DNA of 64,000 bases from positions 62,001 through 126,000 of the forward strand of contig NZ_CP039852.1 in the NCBI RefSeq assembly GCF_006228385.1, given 5' to 3'. The position numbers were made by a program, and so were the translations under genes. Each line of letters starts with the position of its first letter. The stretch's first letter is position 1. Under the pieces are notes generated by a model. The model was not told where the DNA came from, ran no database searches, and saw nothing but the letters and a program-made list of their open reading frames with translations. This stretch comes from Salinimonas iocasae (lineage in GTDB: Bacteria > Pseudomonadota > Gammaproteobacteria > Enterobacterales > Alteromonadaceae). Shown in pieces: positions 20,158 through 27,954 of the stretch.

Positions 20158-20568
20158 TTAAATACCTTCGATCATGTATTCAATAGCGGCTTTTATCTCG
20201 TCGTCACTGCAATCGCCACAGGTACCTTTCGGCGGCATAGCGTTATAACCATTAATTGCATTTTCAAGCAGCATATCAAAACCACGTTCATCCAGGCGCG
20301 GTTGCCAGTCAGCGGTCACCTGCATCTTAGGCGCACCCAGTACGCCGGCACCATGACAGGCTACGCAGGCGTTATTGTAAACAACTTCACCTGAACGGGT
20401 ACCACCGCCGCCACCGCCAGCAGCTTCGCCCTGAGCTTCATCACCGGCAACGTGTACCGAGCCCACCGGCTTAATGCGATCCTTAATCGCCTCTTCGCTC
20501 ATCTCCTGAGCCTGTGCTACCGCTGCCACTACCATTGCGCCAGCAACTAACCACGACTTTAATTTCAC
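20158..20568 (-). CDS. Cytochrome c5-type periplasmic electron carrier
   Basis: A 136-residue protein with a signal peptide (to about residue 20, AVAQA), a Gly-rich linker at about 50-57, and one class I haem c site CVACH (Cys68, Cys71, His72). The C-terminal NAMPPKGTCGDCSDDE contains the likely axial Met and the second Cys pair that marks the cytochrome c5 family. It would carry electrons in the periplasm, for instance to terminal oxidases. It is monocistronic. Confidence 0.9.
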   Translation of the reverse strand: MKLKSWLVAGAMVVAAVAQAQEMSEEAIKDRIKPVGSVHVAGDEAQGEAAGGGGGGTRSGEVVYNNACVACHGAGVLGAPKMQVTADWQPRLDERGFDMLLENAINGYNAMPPKGTCGDCSDDEIKAAIEYMIEGI

Positions 20569-20715
20569 ATCCGCCTCCGGGCGTTACAGTAAAATGCCTA
20601 TTAAAAGAAGATTATAACGGTTATTTAATGACTACAACCATTTAGCAACAATTAACCAATTTTTAATCAATTGCTAATTCTGACATCGCCAATATAGATT
20701 TCTGCCACAAAACGG

Positions 20716-20744
20716 TTGATGCTACCGCCCACCCTAAGTATTAT
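20716..20744 (+). promoter_or_regulatory. Promoter of tRNA-Arg
   Basis: TTGATG at 20716-20721 and TATTAT at 20739-20744 have a 17-base spacer and a GC-containing discriminator (GCGCTCC), as expected of a stable-RNA promoter. The tRNA begins about 65 bases downstream, giving a 5' leader for RNase P. Confidence 0.55.
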
Positions 20745-20808
20745 AGCGCTCCTCAATGCCATTCCCGACTCACGCTGTCGATGGTGGTTGAAACAGTTTA
20801 TAAAGTAC

Positions 20809-20885
20809 GCACCCGTAGCTCAGCTGGATAGAGCGTTGCCCTCCGGAGGCAAAGGTCATAGGTTCGAATCCTATCGGGTGCGCCA
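20809..20885 (+). tRNA. tRNA-Arg (anticodon CCG)
   Basis: A 77-base cloverleaf: acceptor stem GCACCCG with CGGGTGC, D arm GCTC/GAGC, anticodon stem TTGCC/GGCAA with loop CTCCGGA (anticodon CCG, reading CGG codons), T arm ATAGG TTCGAAT CCTAT, discriminator G and encoded CCA. It closely matches the gammaproteobacterial argX type. A Rho-independent terminator follows at once. Confidence 0.96.
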
Positions 20886-20897
20886 GATATAAATAAG

Positions 20898-20921
20898 CCG
20901 ACTTTTCGAGTCGGTTTTTTT
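20898..20921 (+). terminator. Terminator of tRNA-Arg
   Basis: CCGACT (20898-20903) pairs with AGTCGG (20909-20914) over a short loop, followed by seven Ts. It starts 13 bases after the CCA end of the tRNA. Confidence 0.88.
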
Positions 20922-20960
20922 ATATCTGTTGTATTTCCGTGGATGAGAGCCTTTGTTCGA

Positions 20961-21027
20961 CAAAATCATCAGGAATGATTTTGAACGCGCTTTAGCGCGG
21001 CCCGCAGGGCGAGGCGCAGGAAGCGCC
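20961..21027. repeat. Chain of four consecutive short hairpins downstream of tRNA-Arg
   Basis: Four perfect inverted repeats lie almost end to end: CAAAATCAT/ATGATTTTG (20961-20983), CGCGC/GCGCG (20986-20999), GCCC/GGGC (21000-21010) and GGCGC/GCGCC (21013-21027). The block is much more GC-rich than its flanks and leads directly into a copy of the tRNA 3' end. No protein is encoded. This looks like one structured repeat unit, not chance. Confidence 0.7.
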
Positions 21028-21031
21028 GAGT

Positions 21032-21050
21032 AATCCTATCGGGTGCGCCA
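21032..21050 (+). repeat. 19-bp direct copy of the tRNA-Arg 3' end (att-like)
   Basis: Positions 21032-21050 are identical to 20867-20885, the last 19 bases of tRNA-Arg, including half of the T arm, the 3' acceptor strand and CCA. Duplication of a tRNA 3' end is the usual trace of site-specific integration. The two copies are only 165 bases apart and no integrase is encoded nearby, so a full island is not present. Confidence 0.85.
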
Positions 21051-21240
21051 TTTCAGTCTATCAGTTGCATCAATTGCTAAATTGCTTCGTGCTCAGATTG
21101 CGAATCGTCACTGATTCCCTAGTCGCCTTCTCGTCAAATAACAAGCTTAAAAGAGAGTTACTCAATAGCAGAAAATCACTCCGTAGAGCGGATAATTTCG
21201 GTATACTCTGGGCTCTGATATTTAATGGTGGAGCTTCTCA

Positions 21241-21669
21241 ATGCGTGTATGTGGTGTAGAACTGGCAGGTAATGATGCAAACATTGCCCTATTGAATCTT
21301 GATAACGGCATGTTTTTGCTCCCTGATTGCCGTACAAGAAAAATGAGTCTACAAAAAAACGCTACCGCTCATGAGCTGAAGTATTTCCAGAAATCTTTTG
21401 CGCAATTGGTTCAGGACTACAAAATTGAAACAATTGTCATCCGCGAGCGCCCTATGAAGGGGAAGTTTGCCGGTGGGGCCATTGGTTTTAAGTTAGAAGC
21501 TGCGCTGGAGTTGTTAGACGGGGTAAAAGTGATAGTGATGCCACCGACAGAGATCAAAGCAGCGTTAAAAGATAATCCCATACAGGTAGAGTTTAACGAG
21601 ACCGGCCTAAAAGGTTTCCAGAAATCAGCGTTCGAAACCGCACTTAGTTACATGAATCAACACCTGTAA
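21241..21669 (+). CDS. DUF3010 family protein
   Basis: A 142-residue protein beginning MRVCGVELAGNDANIALLNL, which I recognise as the DUF3010 family of gammaproteobacteria; no function is known. The pattern of a first strand with an acidic residue (GVEL), followed by a long hairpin and later IVIRERPMKGKFAGG, recalls RNase H/RuvC-like folds, but this is inference. GGTGGAG is the ribosome binding site, and a TATACT box lies at 21202-21207. It is the first gene after the tRNA-tail repeat. Confidence 0.75.
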   Translation: MRVCGVELAGNDANIALLNLDNGMFLLPDCRTRKMSLQKNATAHELKYFQKSFAQLVQDYKIETIVIRERPMKGKFAGGAIGFKLEAALELLDGVKVIVMPPTEIKAALKDNPIQVEFNETGLKGFQKSAFETALSYMNQHL

Positions 21670-21909
21670 GGTTTCCCGCAAGGCCGCTTGCTTAGTAGAT
21701 TGGTGATGCTTTGACTTCCCAAGTTACCAATTTAGCTCATCAAAAATTTAGTTCTTGAAAGCAGGACCGCACTGCATCTAAAGGCTTACAACCAATGTGC
21801 GCACTCGCCATGCGCTTTTGCAATTCTTTGATAGAGTTCGTATTGTACTGAACTTATAGAATATATCTGCCAAAGCTTGTACAAATGTTCAGCTCGGAAG
21901 TGATGCAAA

Positions 21910-23607
21910 TTGTCAGAAAACATACACTTTTACACCAAAAATGCTGAAAAGCTGACTGCGCAATACAACAGTGTGTCTTTTGAAAAGGTACATCAGAGCT
22001 GGCTATCTGAAGTTCCAGACAAAGGTTTTGCTCTGGATATAGGTGCTGGTTCCGGGCGGGATGCCAGATATCTGGCGGCAAAAGGGCTTACCGTTTTTGC
22101 TGTTGAGCCTGCAACAGGCATCCGTGAACAGGCCCGGCAGTATACTGTTGATCAGAATGTTCACTGGATTGATGACACGCTGCCTTCTCTGGATAAAGTC
22201 TTTAATCTGCAGACAAAATTCGACCTCATTCTTCTTAGCGCGGTATGGATGCATATTGCACCCTCAGACCGTGAGCGCTGCATTCGTAAAGTAAGCTCGC
22301 TGCTCAAAGCCAGCGGTAAGATTGTCATTTCTTTACGGCACGGTGCTTGTAGCGATGAACGTACGATGCACCCTGTGCCGGCTGATGAGCTTGCTGCGTT
22401 CGCCAAAAAGTTCGGCCTGGCTTTCAGGTTGATAGATGAAAATAAGCGTCGTGATGAATTAGGCCGCAGCGATGTGAGTTGGCAAACCGTTATCCTCACA
22501 TTACCTGACGATGGCTCCGGCGCTTTTCCGCTGCTTCGCAATATCATTATGAACGACAACAAGTCATCTACCTATAAAGTGGCATTGTTGCGAACCCTGC
22601 TGAGGATTGCCGAAGGGCATCCGGGAGCAGTAATAGAACGAACGCAGGAGCATGTTGTGCTGCCTCTTGGTCTGGTTGCCCTTTACTGGGTTAAGTTATT
22701 TAAGCCGCTGGTCGATCATTTTAAAATTCCCCAGAACAGTAATACCAACCGAGGGTTGGGTTTTGTAGAAGAGGGGGGCTGGAATGCGCTCGCTTCTTTT
22801 ACGGCCAACGATTTTTATATTGGTGCCATGTATCTGCAACCTGAATCTGCTCAAGCGGTATATCAGACGTTGAAGGATGTCGCTGTCACTATACGTGATA
22901 TGCCAGTTCGCTACACAACATTGCCGGGTACTGATAAGGGTGTTTTTCTGGCTGAAACCCAGCGAATCAAAAAACCGGCGGGAAGTCTTGTTCTGGATGC
23001 TGACTTTCTGGCTTCTCTAGGGCGCTTTTATGTGCCAGTAAATATTTGGGACTCGCTAACCCGTTTCAGTGTTTGGATAGAACCATCGCTGGTAAATGAA
23101 TGGGCCGGGCTTATGCAGAGTTACACCAAAAAAAATACTGCGAAATCGTGGTCCAATGTCGAATTGCTAAATGCGCTTTCCTGGGAAGATCCTAAAAGAA
23201 CAACAACGCGAGTCAGAGAACGCATCAATCAATTGATTCGAGCCGGCGGTGTGAATTGTTGCTGGTCAGGAAAAGCGCTTCGGCTGCCGAGCTATGCTGT
23301 GGATCATGCTATGCCTTTTGCTCGCTGGCCGAACAACGACTTGTGGAATTTGTTGCCAACCCAGGCAGCTGTGAATAGCAGTAAATCTGATAAATTGCCC
23401 TCATCTATGCGCATGATGAACAGCAAAAGCCGGATTACCGAATGGTGGGAACAGGCCTGGGATGAGCAGGCCGATGAATTTTTTGTACAGGCAAATTTGT
23501 CACTGCCCAATCTACCGGCCAGTAACCGAAGCTTTGCAAACGTATTCGAAGCAATGACGATTCAACGGGATCGGATCAAGGACTTTCAGCAGCTAGTGGA
23601 ATGGTGA
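21910..23607 (+). CDS. Methyltransferase - HNH nuclease fusion protein
   Basis: A 565-residue protein in three parts. Residues 1-200 are a class I SAM-dependent methyltransferase with motif I ALDIGAGSGRD (41-51), an acidic motif II end (AVEP) and FDLILLSAVWMHI as motif IV. The absence of an [ND]PP[YF] motif argues against adenine-N6 or cytosine-N4 DNA methylation. Residues about 205-345 (STYKVALLRTLL, VLPLGLVALYWVKLFKPL, IPQN) look like the helper domain often found before HNH nucleases. Residues about 448-500 form an HNH-like nuclease core: CWSG (451-454), Asp465-His466, NNDLWNLLP (475-483) and SKSDKLP. The start is TTG, with GGAAG upstream. A defence role is inferred from the nuclease and the position; no partner gene is present. 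Confidence 0.75.
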   Translation: MSENIHFYTKNAEKLTAQYNSVSFEKVHQSWLSEVPDKGFALDIGAGSGRDARYLAAKGLTVFAVEPATGIREQARQYTVDQNVHWIDDTLPSLDKVFNLQTKFDLILLSAVWMHIAPSDRERCIRKVSSLLKASGKIVISLRHGACSDERTMHPVPADELAAFAKKFGLAFRLIDENKRRDELGRSDVSWQTVILTLPDDGSGAFPLLRNIIMNDNKSSTYKVALLRTLLRIAEGHPGAVIERTQEHVVLPLGLVALYWVKLFKPLVDHFKIPQNSNTNRGLGFVEEGGWNALASFTANDFYIGAMYLQPESAQAVYQTLKDVAVTIRDMPVRYTTLPGTDKGVFLAETQRIKKPAGSLVLDADFLASLGRFYVPVNIWDSLTRFSVWIEPSLVNEWAGLMQSYTKKNTAKSWSNVELLNALSWEDPKRTTTRVRERINQLIRAGGVNCCWSGKALRLPSYAVDHAMPFARWPNNDLWNLLPTQAAVNSSKSDKLPSSMRMMNSKSRITEWWEQAWDEQADEFFVQANLSLPNLPASNRSFANVFEAMTIQRDRIKDFQQLVEW

Positions 23608-23610
23608 CAG

Positions 23611-23631
23611 CAAAGAAAAAGTATTTCTTTG
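23611..23631. repeat. AT-rich inverted repeat after the fusion gene
   Basis: CAAAGAAA at 23611-23618 pairs with TTTCTTTG at 23624-23631 across 5 bases, just after the stop codon of the methyltransferase-HNH gene. It lacks the GC-rich stem and T tract of a classic terminator. It may still mark the transcript end between these converging genes. Confidence 0.35.
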
Positions 23632-23661
23632 CGATTCCCCGCAATGCTTTAGCGCTTAAAA

Positions 23662-24285
23662 TTAAACCTCTTCCTGAGGCATATCATCATCTAGTTTAGC
23701 CACTGGCTTTTCTTCAGCCGGCTTCGTTATAACTTTGCCCATGGTGCCCCATTTTACCTTGGGGTTGAGTAGTACCGGCCGCGTCAGAATAAGATTATTA
23801 GGGTACATCAGTGTTTCGCGATCAGCCGTCACCAGGCGCGAACTAAACGGGCCGATATCGGCAATAACCCCTTCGATGAAATTATCACCGTCCAGAATGC
23901 GAACATAGTTTCCTCGGCGGTAGGCCACATTGGTTAACAAAATAAAGTATGCGGTGATATTACTGATGAGCGACCAACTGGCAAATAGTGCCACGCCTGT
24001 GACTGTGAGGATAGACGTGGATAAAACCAACAGCCCTGAAAAGTCGATGCCCCATGCAAGTAACAGCAGTGCTATAGATATGGTTGCAACCAGCACCCGG
24101 GCTACAAACAGCCCCTTAGTAGCGCTATTGGATTTTAACTTCGACTTCTCCATATTGGCTTCGAGCTTTGGCAAAAGCTTTTGGGAGGTTGCCAAATAAA
24201 TCAATAACACCACTACGCTCCACACTACATTCAACTGGTACTCAGTCAACCACTGCAACAGTGTGTGCCACCACTCATTCATCAT
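23662..24285 (-). CDS. Small MscS-family mechanosensitive channel protein
   Basis: A 207-residue protein. Hydrophobic segments at about 17-33, 60-80 and 84-118 are followed by the MscS beta domain (RRGNYVRILDGDNFIEGVIADIG, with the usual GxVxxI pattern) and an acidic, Pro- and Lys-containing tail. It is shorter than E. coli MscS (286 residues) because the C-terminal alpha/beta domain is reduced. It should open under membrane tension or move small solutes. It converges on the methyltransferase-HNH gene. Confidence 0.82.
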   Translation of the reverse strand: MMNEWWHTLLQWLTEYQLNVVWSVVVLLIYLATSQKLLPKLEANMEKSKLKSNSATKGLFVARVLVATISIALLLLAWGIDFSGLLVLSTSILTVTGVALFASWSLISNITAYFILLTNVAYRRGNYVRILDGDNFIEGVIADIGPFSSRLVTADRETLMYPNNLILTRPVLLNPKVKWGTMGKVITKPAEEKPVAKLDDDMPQEEV

Positions 24286-24368
24286 AAAACCTCGAGACTA
24301 ACTTAACGCGCAGAGTATAAGTAGAATTGATGGTATGTACTAGCCATAGACGTGGTTTTGTTCTTTAG

Positions 24369-24393
24369 CAAAACCAGCGTCACGTTAACGCTG
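24369..24393 (-). terminator. Possible weak terminator of the halogenase operon
   Basis: On the minus strand, CAGCGT and ACGCTG (24393-24388 and 24380-24375) form a stem followed by GTTTTG. A second inverted repeat (GGTTTTG/CAAAACC, 24354-24375) overlaps it. Both lie about 90 bases beyond the halogenase stop codon. The T tract is short. Confidence 0.4.
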
Positions 24394-24481
24394 ATTCCAG
24401 CGAACGTCCTCTGCCGACTGGCTCGATTCAAAGGCCTGTTAACGTGTTATGTGCCGTAAGGCAAAAGACGTCACTCGCCTA

Positions 24482-25957
24482 TCACCGCCCACAATATCCC
24501 TTCACAAAGTCGGCATGCTCTGGCAGCTGTTTGACCGCTGCAAGAACCCGTTCACGCTGCTGGCGCAATGAGTTTTTCAGCTGATCTTCGGAGAGCATGG
24601 TCGCGGCCGGATGGTAATGGGTTGGGGTAATGCCCTGACCTAGCATCACCTGGGTCCAGGAGTCCACGCGAAACAGCTCGTTTAGTTTTTGAAAGGCATG
24701 AGCCTGCTCTTTGAAAAGGGTAATGCGACTGATCAGTGAGTCGGGCACTTGCATGTCTTTGCAGTGCTGCCAGAACGGGCTGTCGTCGCGCGCGGTTACA
24801 TGATAATGCAGGATGATGAAGTCGCGGATGCGCTCGAGCTCGGCCTGGGTCTGGCTGTTGTATTCGTCAATCAGCGCCGGGTCGTGGCCGCTGTGAGGAA
24901 ACAGCTGCATAAAGCGTGTGATGCCCATCATGACCAGATGGATGCTGGTGGATTCAAGTGGCTCCACAAACCCACTGGCCAGCCCCAGTGCCAGACAATT
25001 GCGATGCCAGGCTTTTTTGCGTCTGCCGGTTTTAAAGCGTAGCGTTCGCGGGCTGGTGAGCGGTTCGCCTTTTACATTTTTAAGTAAGGTTTGTCTGGCT
25101 TCCTCATCATCCATAAACTTACTGGAATAGACCAGTCCATTGCCAACGCGATGTTGCAAGGGGATCTCCCACTGCCAGCCGGCATGGTGGGCCGCTGCGC
25201 GGGTGTAGGGCGGGGCAGGCTGGGTGCTTTCGGTTTGTACGGCGCAGGCGCTGTCGCACAGCAGCCAGTGCGACCAGTCCTCAAAACCGGTTTCCAGTGT
25301 TTCTTCAATCAACAAGCCTTTAAAGCCGGTGCAATCAATGAAAAAGTCACCCTCAATAATCTCGCCGCTTTCAAGGTGTAGGGCGCTGATGTCGCCGTTG
25401 TCATGTTGGGCGACACGGCTGATAACGCCTTCCGTGCGCGTTACGTTCAGCGCACTACAAAATCGTTTTAAAAAACTGACATAGTCGCCGGCATCAAGAT
25501 GATATGCATATTGAATATTGCTTTGCTGCGAGGTAGCGAATTTATGCTGGCGGGCCGCTTCCAGTTCAAAACAGTAGTCCCCGTATGTACCTTCCAGACC
25601 CTTTTCTTTGGCGCTTAAGAAAAAGTGAACAAACTCTGCCAGCCAGCTTTGCTGACCGGTCACCCCGAAAGAGTGGATATAGCGCTCGCCAATATGCCCC
25701 CAGTTTTCAAACTGGATACCCAGCTTAAACGTGGCAGAGGTGGCGCGCATGAATGCCTGCTCGTCAATCTGTAGCAGTTTATGAAAGGTTCGCAGAGGCG
25801 GAATTGTCGCTTCACCGACACCGATAGTACCGATGGTTTCCGACTCAATCAGCCTGACATCCACCAGCGGCCCCATTTTGCGCGCAAGAGCGGCGGCGGC
25901 TATCCAGCCGGCGGTACCGCCACCGGCAATGACAATTTTCTTCGGCGTTGTTGTCAT
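24482..25957 (-). CDS. Tryptophan-halogenase-family flavoprotein (TonB-receptor operon)
   Basis: A 491-residue protein of the flavin-dependent halogenase family. FAD motif GGGTAGW (12-18), GVGEATIPPL (46-55), Lys78 at the place of the catalytic lysine, and WQWEIP (261-266) matching the diagnostic WxWxIP motif are all present. The key residues for forming HOCl and a lysine haloamine therefore look intact. Family members in SapC/cupin/TonB-receptor operons of marine and plant-associated bacteria have no proven substrate, and free tryptophan is not the obvious one. It is the last gene of the receptor-SapC-cupin-halogenase unit, 7 bases after the cupin gene. Confidence 0.85.
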   Translation of the reverse strand: MTTTPKKIVIAGGGTAGWIAAAALARKMGPLVDVRLIESETIGTIGVGEATIPPLRTFHKLLQIDEQAFMRATSATFKLGIQFENWGHIGERYIHSFGVTGQQSWLAEFVHFFLSAKEKGLEGTYGDYCFELEAARQHKFATSQQSNIQYAYHLDAGDYVSFLKRFCSALNVTRTEGVISRVAQHDNGDISALHLESGEIIEGDFFIDCTGFKGLLIEETLETGFEDWSHWLLCDSACAVQTESTQPAPPYTRAAAHHAGWQWEIPLQHRVGNGLVYSSKFMDDEEARQTLLKNVKGEPLTSPRTLRFKTGRRKKAWHRNCLALGLASGFVEPLESTSIHLVMMGITRFMQLFPHSGHDPALIDEYNSQTQAELERIRDFIILHYHVTARDDSPFWQHCKDMQVPDSLISRITLFKEQAHAFQKLNELFRVDSWTQVMLGQGITPTHYHPAATMLSEDQLKNSLRQQRERVLAAVKQLPEHADFVKGYCGR

Positions 25958-25964
25958 AATCTTA

Positions 25965-26999
25965 CTACTTATTGAGTTGATTGATGATAATGGCCCGCAA
26001 GCGTCGGGCCTGAAGTTCGTCTAATTCGGCAAGCACCCCCTGACCCGCTTCAGGAATATGCGCAGATGCATTATCGCTGTTCCCAAATACGTAGTGGTCG
26101 AATAATGCTTTAAAAGCGGCTTTTTCGCGCTCAGGACGATCGCGTATCGCCAGCATGGCGTGAAACAGGGCTGGCATACCGTGGCCAAGAAAGGCAGCGG
26201 CTTCACTCCACCAAAAGTTAACCAGAATATTGAAGTCGCTTAGTCCCTCAACCTGATGCCACCACATACTGGGAATAAAAATGCCGTCACCGGGAGCAAG
26301 TTCGGCAACCTGAGCATGTTTGATGGCTTCCTTAAATTTGGGGAAGCGCGCATAGTCGGGATCATGAAAATCCACCATGCTAATCATCTGGCCACCCGGC
26401 GTCTTTTCCACCGGCCCGGGATACAGGTTATCAATCTGTTCAGGGGGGAATACCACCACGCGACGTTTGCCGGCCACGCAGCAGGCAATATTTTCATTAC
26501 AGTCAAAGTGACAGGAGGCCAGTGACTGATTGCCTATCCATACACTTACCAGCGGCTCGTTACTGTCGGTGGGCGTAAGATGTGGCGTCTGGCTGAATTG
26601 CAAATCAGGTTTTAGGCCCGGAAAATAGGTATCCACCGGGGCCGAGGCCATATACAACGATTTGTCCTGTGGCCGGGTAAGCAGCTCATTCAGAAAGTCA
26701 CGGACATTTTGACGCACGCTTTCATAATTAAGCGATGCTGCATCCTGTTCGTAAAAATACCGGCCTTTGATTGCCGATGATGCCCGGTACACCATAGAGG
26801 GGCGGCCATTATAAAATCCCGCTAAATAGTTCACTGCATCAGAAGGAGAGCGGCTAGCGTGCTCCAAAAGTGGCCAGTGACTTGCGATACCACGCAGGAT
26901 CAGCGGTGAGGCCTGCTCAGTGAGCACTGACAACGGCGGGGCATCACCGGCAGCGACTTCCTCCACATGCTGGCACACATCAAAAACCGTTTCAGGCAT
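25965..26999 (-). CDS. JmjC/cupin_8-like Fe(II)/2-oxoglutarate dioxygenase-type protein
   Basis: A 344-residue protein with a JmjC-like cupin core. The iron triad is visible as His164-x-Asp166 in SCHFDCNENI and His248 in PSMWWHQVEG, and KRRVVVFPPEQIDNLYPG is the conserved strand after the HxD motif. Family members hydroxylate proteins, RNA or small molecules. Here the target is unknown and the cytoplasmic location (no signal peptide) is notable for a gene linked to outer-membrane uptake. Its start overlaps the SapC stop by 8 bases, suggesting coupled synthesis. Confidence 0.82.
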   Translation of the reverse strand: MPETVFDVCQHVEEVAAGDAPPLSVLTEQASPLILRGIASHWPLLEHASRSPSDAVNYLAGFYNGRPSMVYRASSAIKGRYFYEQDAASLNYESVRQNVRDFLNELLTRPQDKSLYMASAPVDTYFPGLKPDLQFSQTPHLTPTDSNEPLVSVWIGNQSLASCHFDCNENIACCVAGKRRVVVFPPEQIDNLYPGPVEKTPGGQMISMVDFHDPDYARFPKFKEAIKHAQVAELAPGDGIFIPSMWWHQVEGLSDFNILVNFWWSEAAAFLGHGMPALFHAMLAIRDRPEREKAAFKALFDHYVFGNSDNASAHIPEAGQGVLAELDELQARRLRAIIINQLNK

Positions 27000-27759
27000 G
27001 GCTGGATTGTTCGTGTTGCAGGCGGATATTTTTCAAATCCACCAGTGTCTGAATGTTACCCAGTGATGATAAGGCCAGGAACAAGCCCTGCAGAAACCCT
27101 TTTTGATGCAGCGTGTGCAAGTCATCCGCGCTTAAAGCTGCAACCTTCTCCTGACTTACTGCATAGTAGCCACTCACTTTTAAAGGTGAACCATCGGTAA
27201 GTTCAATATCGATATTCAACGGCTCCATTAAATCCAGCGATTGCCAGGCGCTGATCATAGATTGGGTCACCTGCATGCCCTGATGAATGACGTGCAGCAC
27301 AGAAGCGATGCGATTCAGATAATCAGAGTTTCCCCCTTTTGGTAAAAACAATGGCGTGCCATGTTGCTCACTTAGCCGTGGGCTGGAGGTATCGATATGC
27401 ACCATTACTTCCTCGCCATCACCATGCAGGCCAATGGCAAAAGGACCGCGCGCGATAACCGCAGGGACATAGTCTGTTGCCCAGCCGTGATGCGATCGAA
27501 GATTTTCATAAGTGTCGGGCAGTGTTTCGTTCAAAAAGAGGTTTTCGTTACGTGCCAGCCCTAACAGTGCTGTCATCGTAAAACTGTTGGTGTCCTTATC
27601 CGGGTAAAACAGCACAGGGTAATGCTTCATGACGTCAGCAAGCTCTGTGGCAAAAACCGGTACAGACGTGACGTTATCACCAAATTCAGCACGGTACTGA
27701 TTGATTACCCGAATATCTTTGTGGGTGACATTATCTAAAAGGGTGTAGTTATTATTCAT
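26992..27759 (-). CDS. SapC family protein
   Basis: A 255-residue protein of the SapC family, named after a Campylobacter S-layer locus but of unknown function. Features: VPVFATELADVMKHYPVLFYPD near residue 33, LLGLARNENLFLNE, and ARGPFAIGLHGD, all typical of the copies found between a TonB-dependent receptor and a tryptophan-halogenase-like gene. No signal peptide is present. It overlaps the cupin gene and follows the receptor gene after a 195-base gap with a hairpin. Confidence 0.82.
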   Translation of the reverse strand: MNNNYTLLDNVTHKDIRVINQYRAEFGDNVTSVPVFATELADVMKHYPVLFYPDKDTNSFTMTALLGLARNENLFLNETLPDTYENLRSHHGWATDYVPAVIARGPFAIGLHGDGEEVMVHIDTSSPRLSEQHGTPLFLPKGGNSDYLNRIASVLHVIHQGMQVTQSMISAWQSLDLMEPLNIDIELTDGSPLKVSGYYAVSQEKVAALSADDLHTLHQKGFLQGLFLALSSLGNIQTLVDLKNIRLQHEQSSHA

Positions 27760-27905
27760 ATTTATGCCTTTTTGAAACCTGCGGCCTGAGATGCTCGCAT
27801 TTACCTCTATATCAGGATGTATTTGGCGCTGGAATGAATACTATCTAATCATATTCTGCAGCAGGTAGCATCTGAGAGTTTTAATGCATCAGCAGGCGCA
27901 CAACG

Positions 27906-27928
27906 CATAAAGGCCACCGAAGTGGCCT
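27906..27928 (-). terminator. Hairpin between the TonB receptor and SapC genes
   Basis: On the minus strand AGGCCAC-TTCG-GTGGCCT forms a 7-bp stem closed by a stable TTCG tetraloop, followed by TTTAT. It begins about 26 bases after the receptor stop. It probably ends or attenuates the receptor transcript, or protects its 3' end, so SapC and the later genes may have separate or lower expression. Confidence 0.6.
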
Positions 27929-27954
27929 AGCGTTTTAATACATAACTCAGCAAG

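Noticed and set aside
20809..24285. Full genomic island or prophage integrated at tRNA-Arg
   Set aside because: The repeat copies are 165 bases apart, and no integrase, phage or plasmid genes follow; only an att-like trace can be claimed.
24482..25957. Halogenase as part of a secondary-metabolite gene cluster
   Set aside because: No synthase, carrier protein, flavin reductase or tailoring gene is nearby; the linkage is to a TonB receptor, SapC and a cupin.
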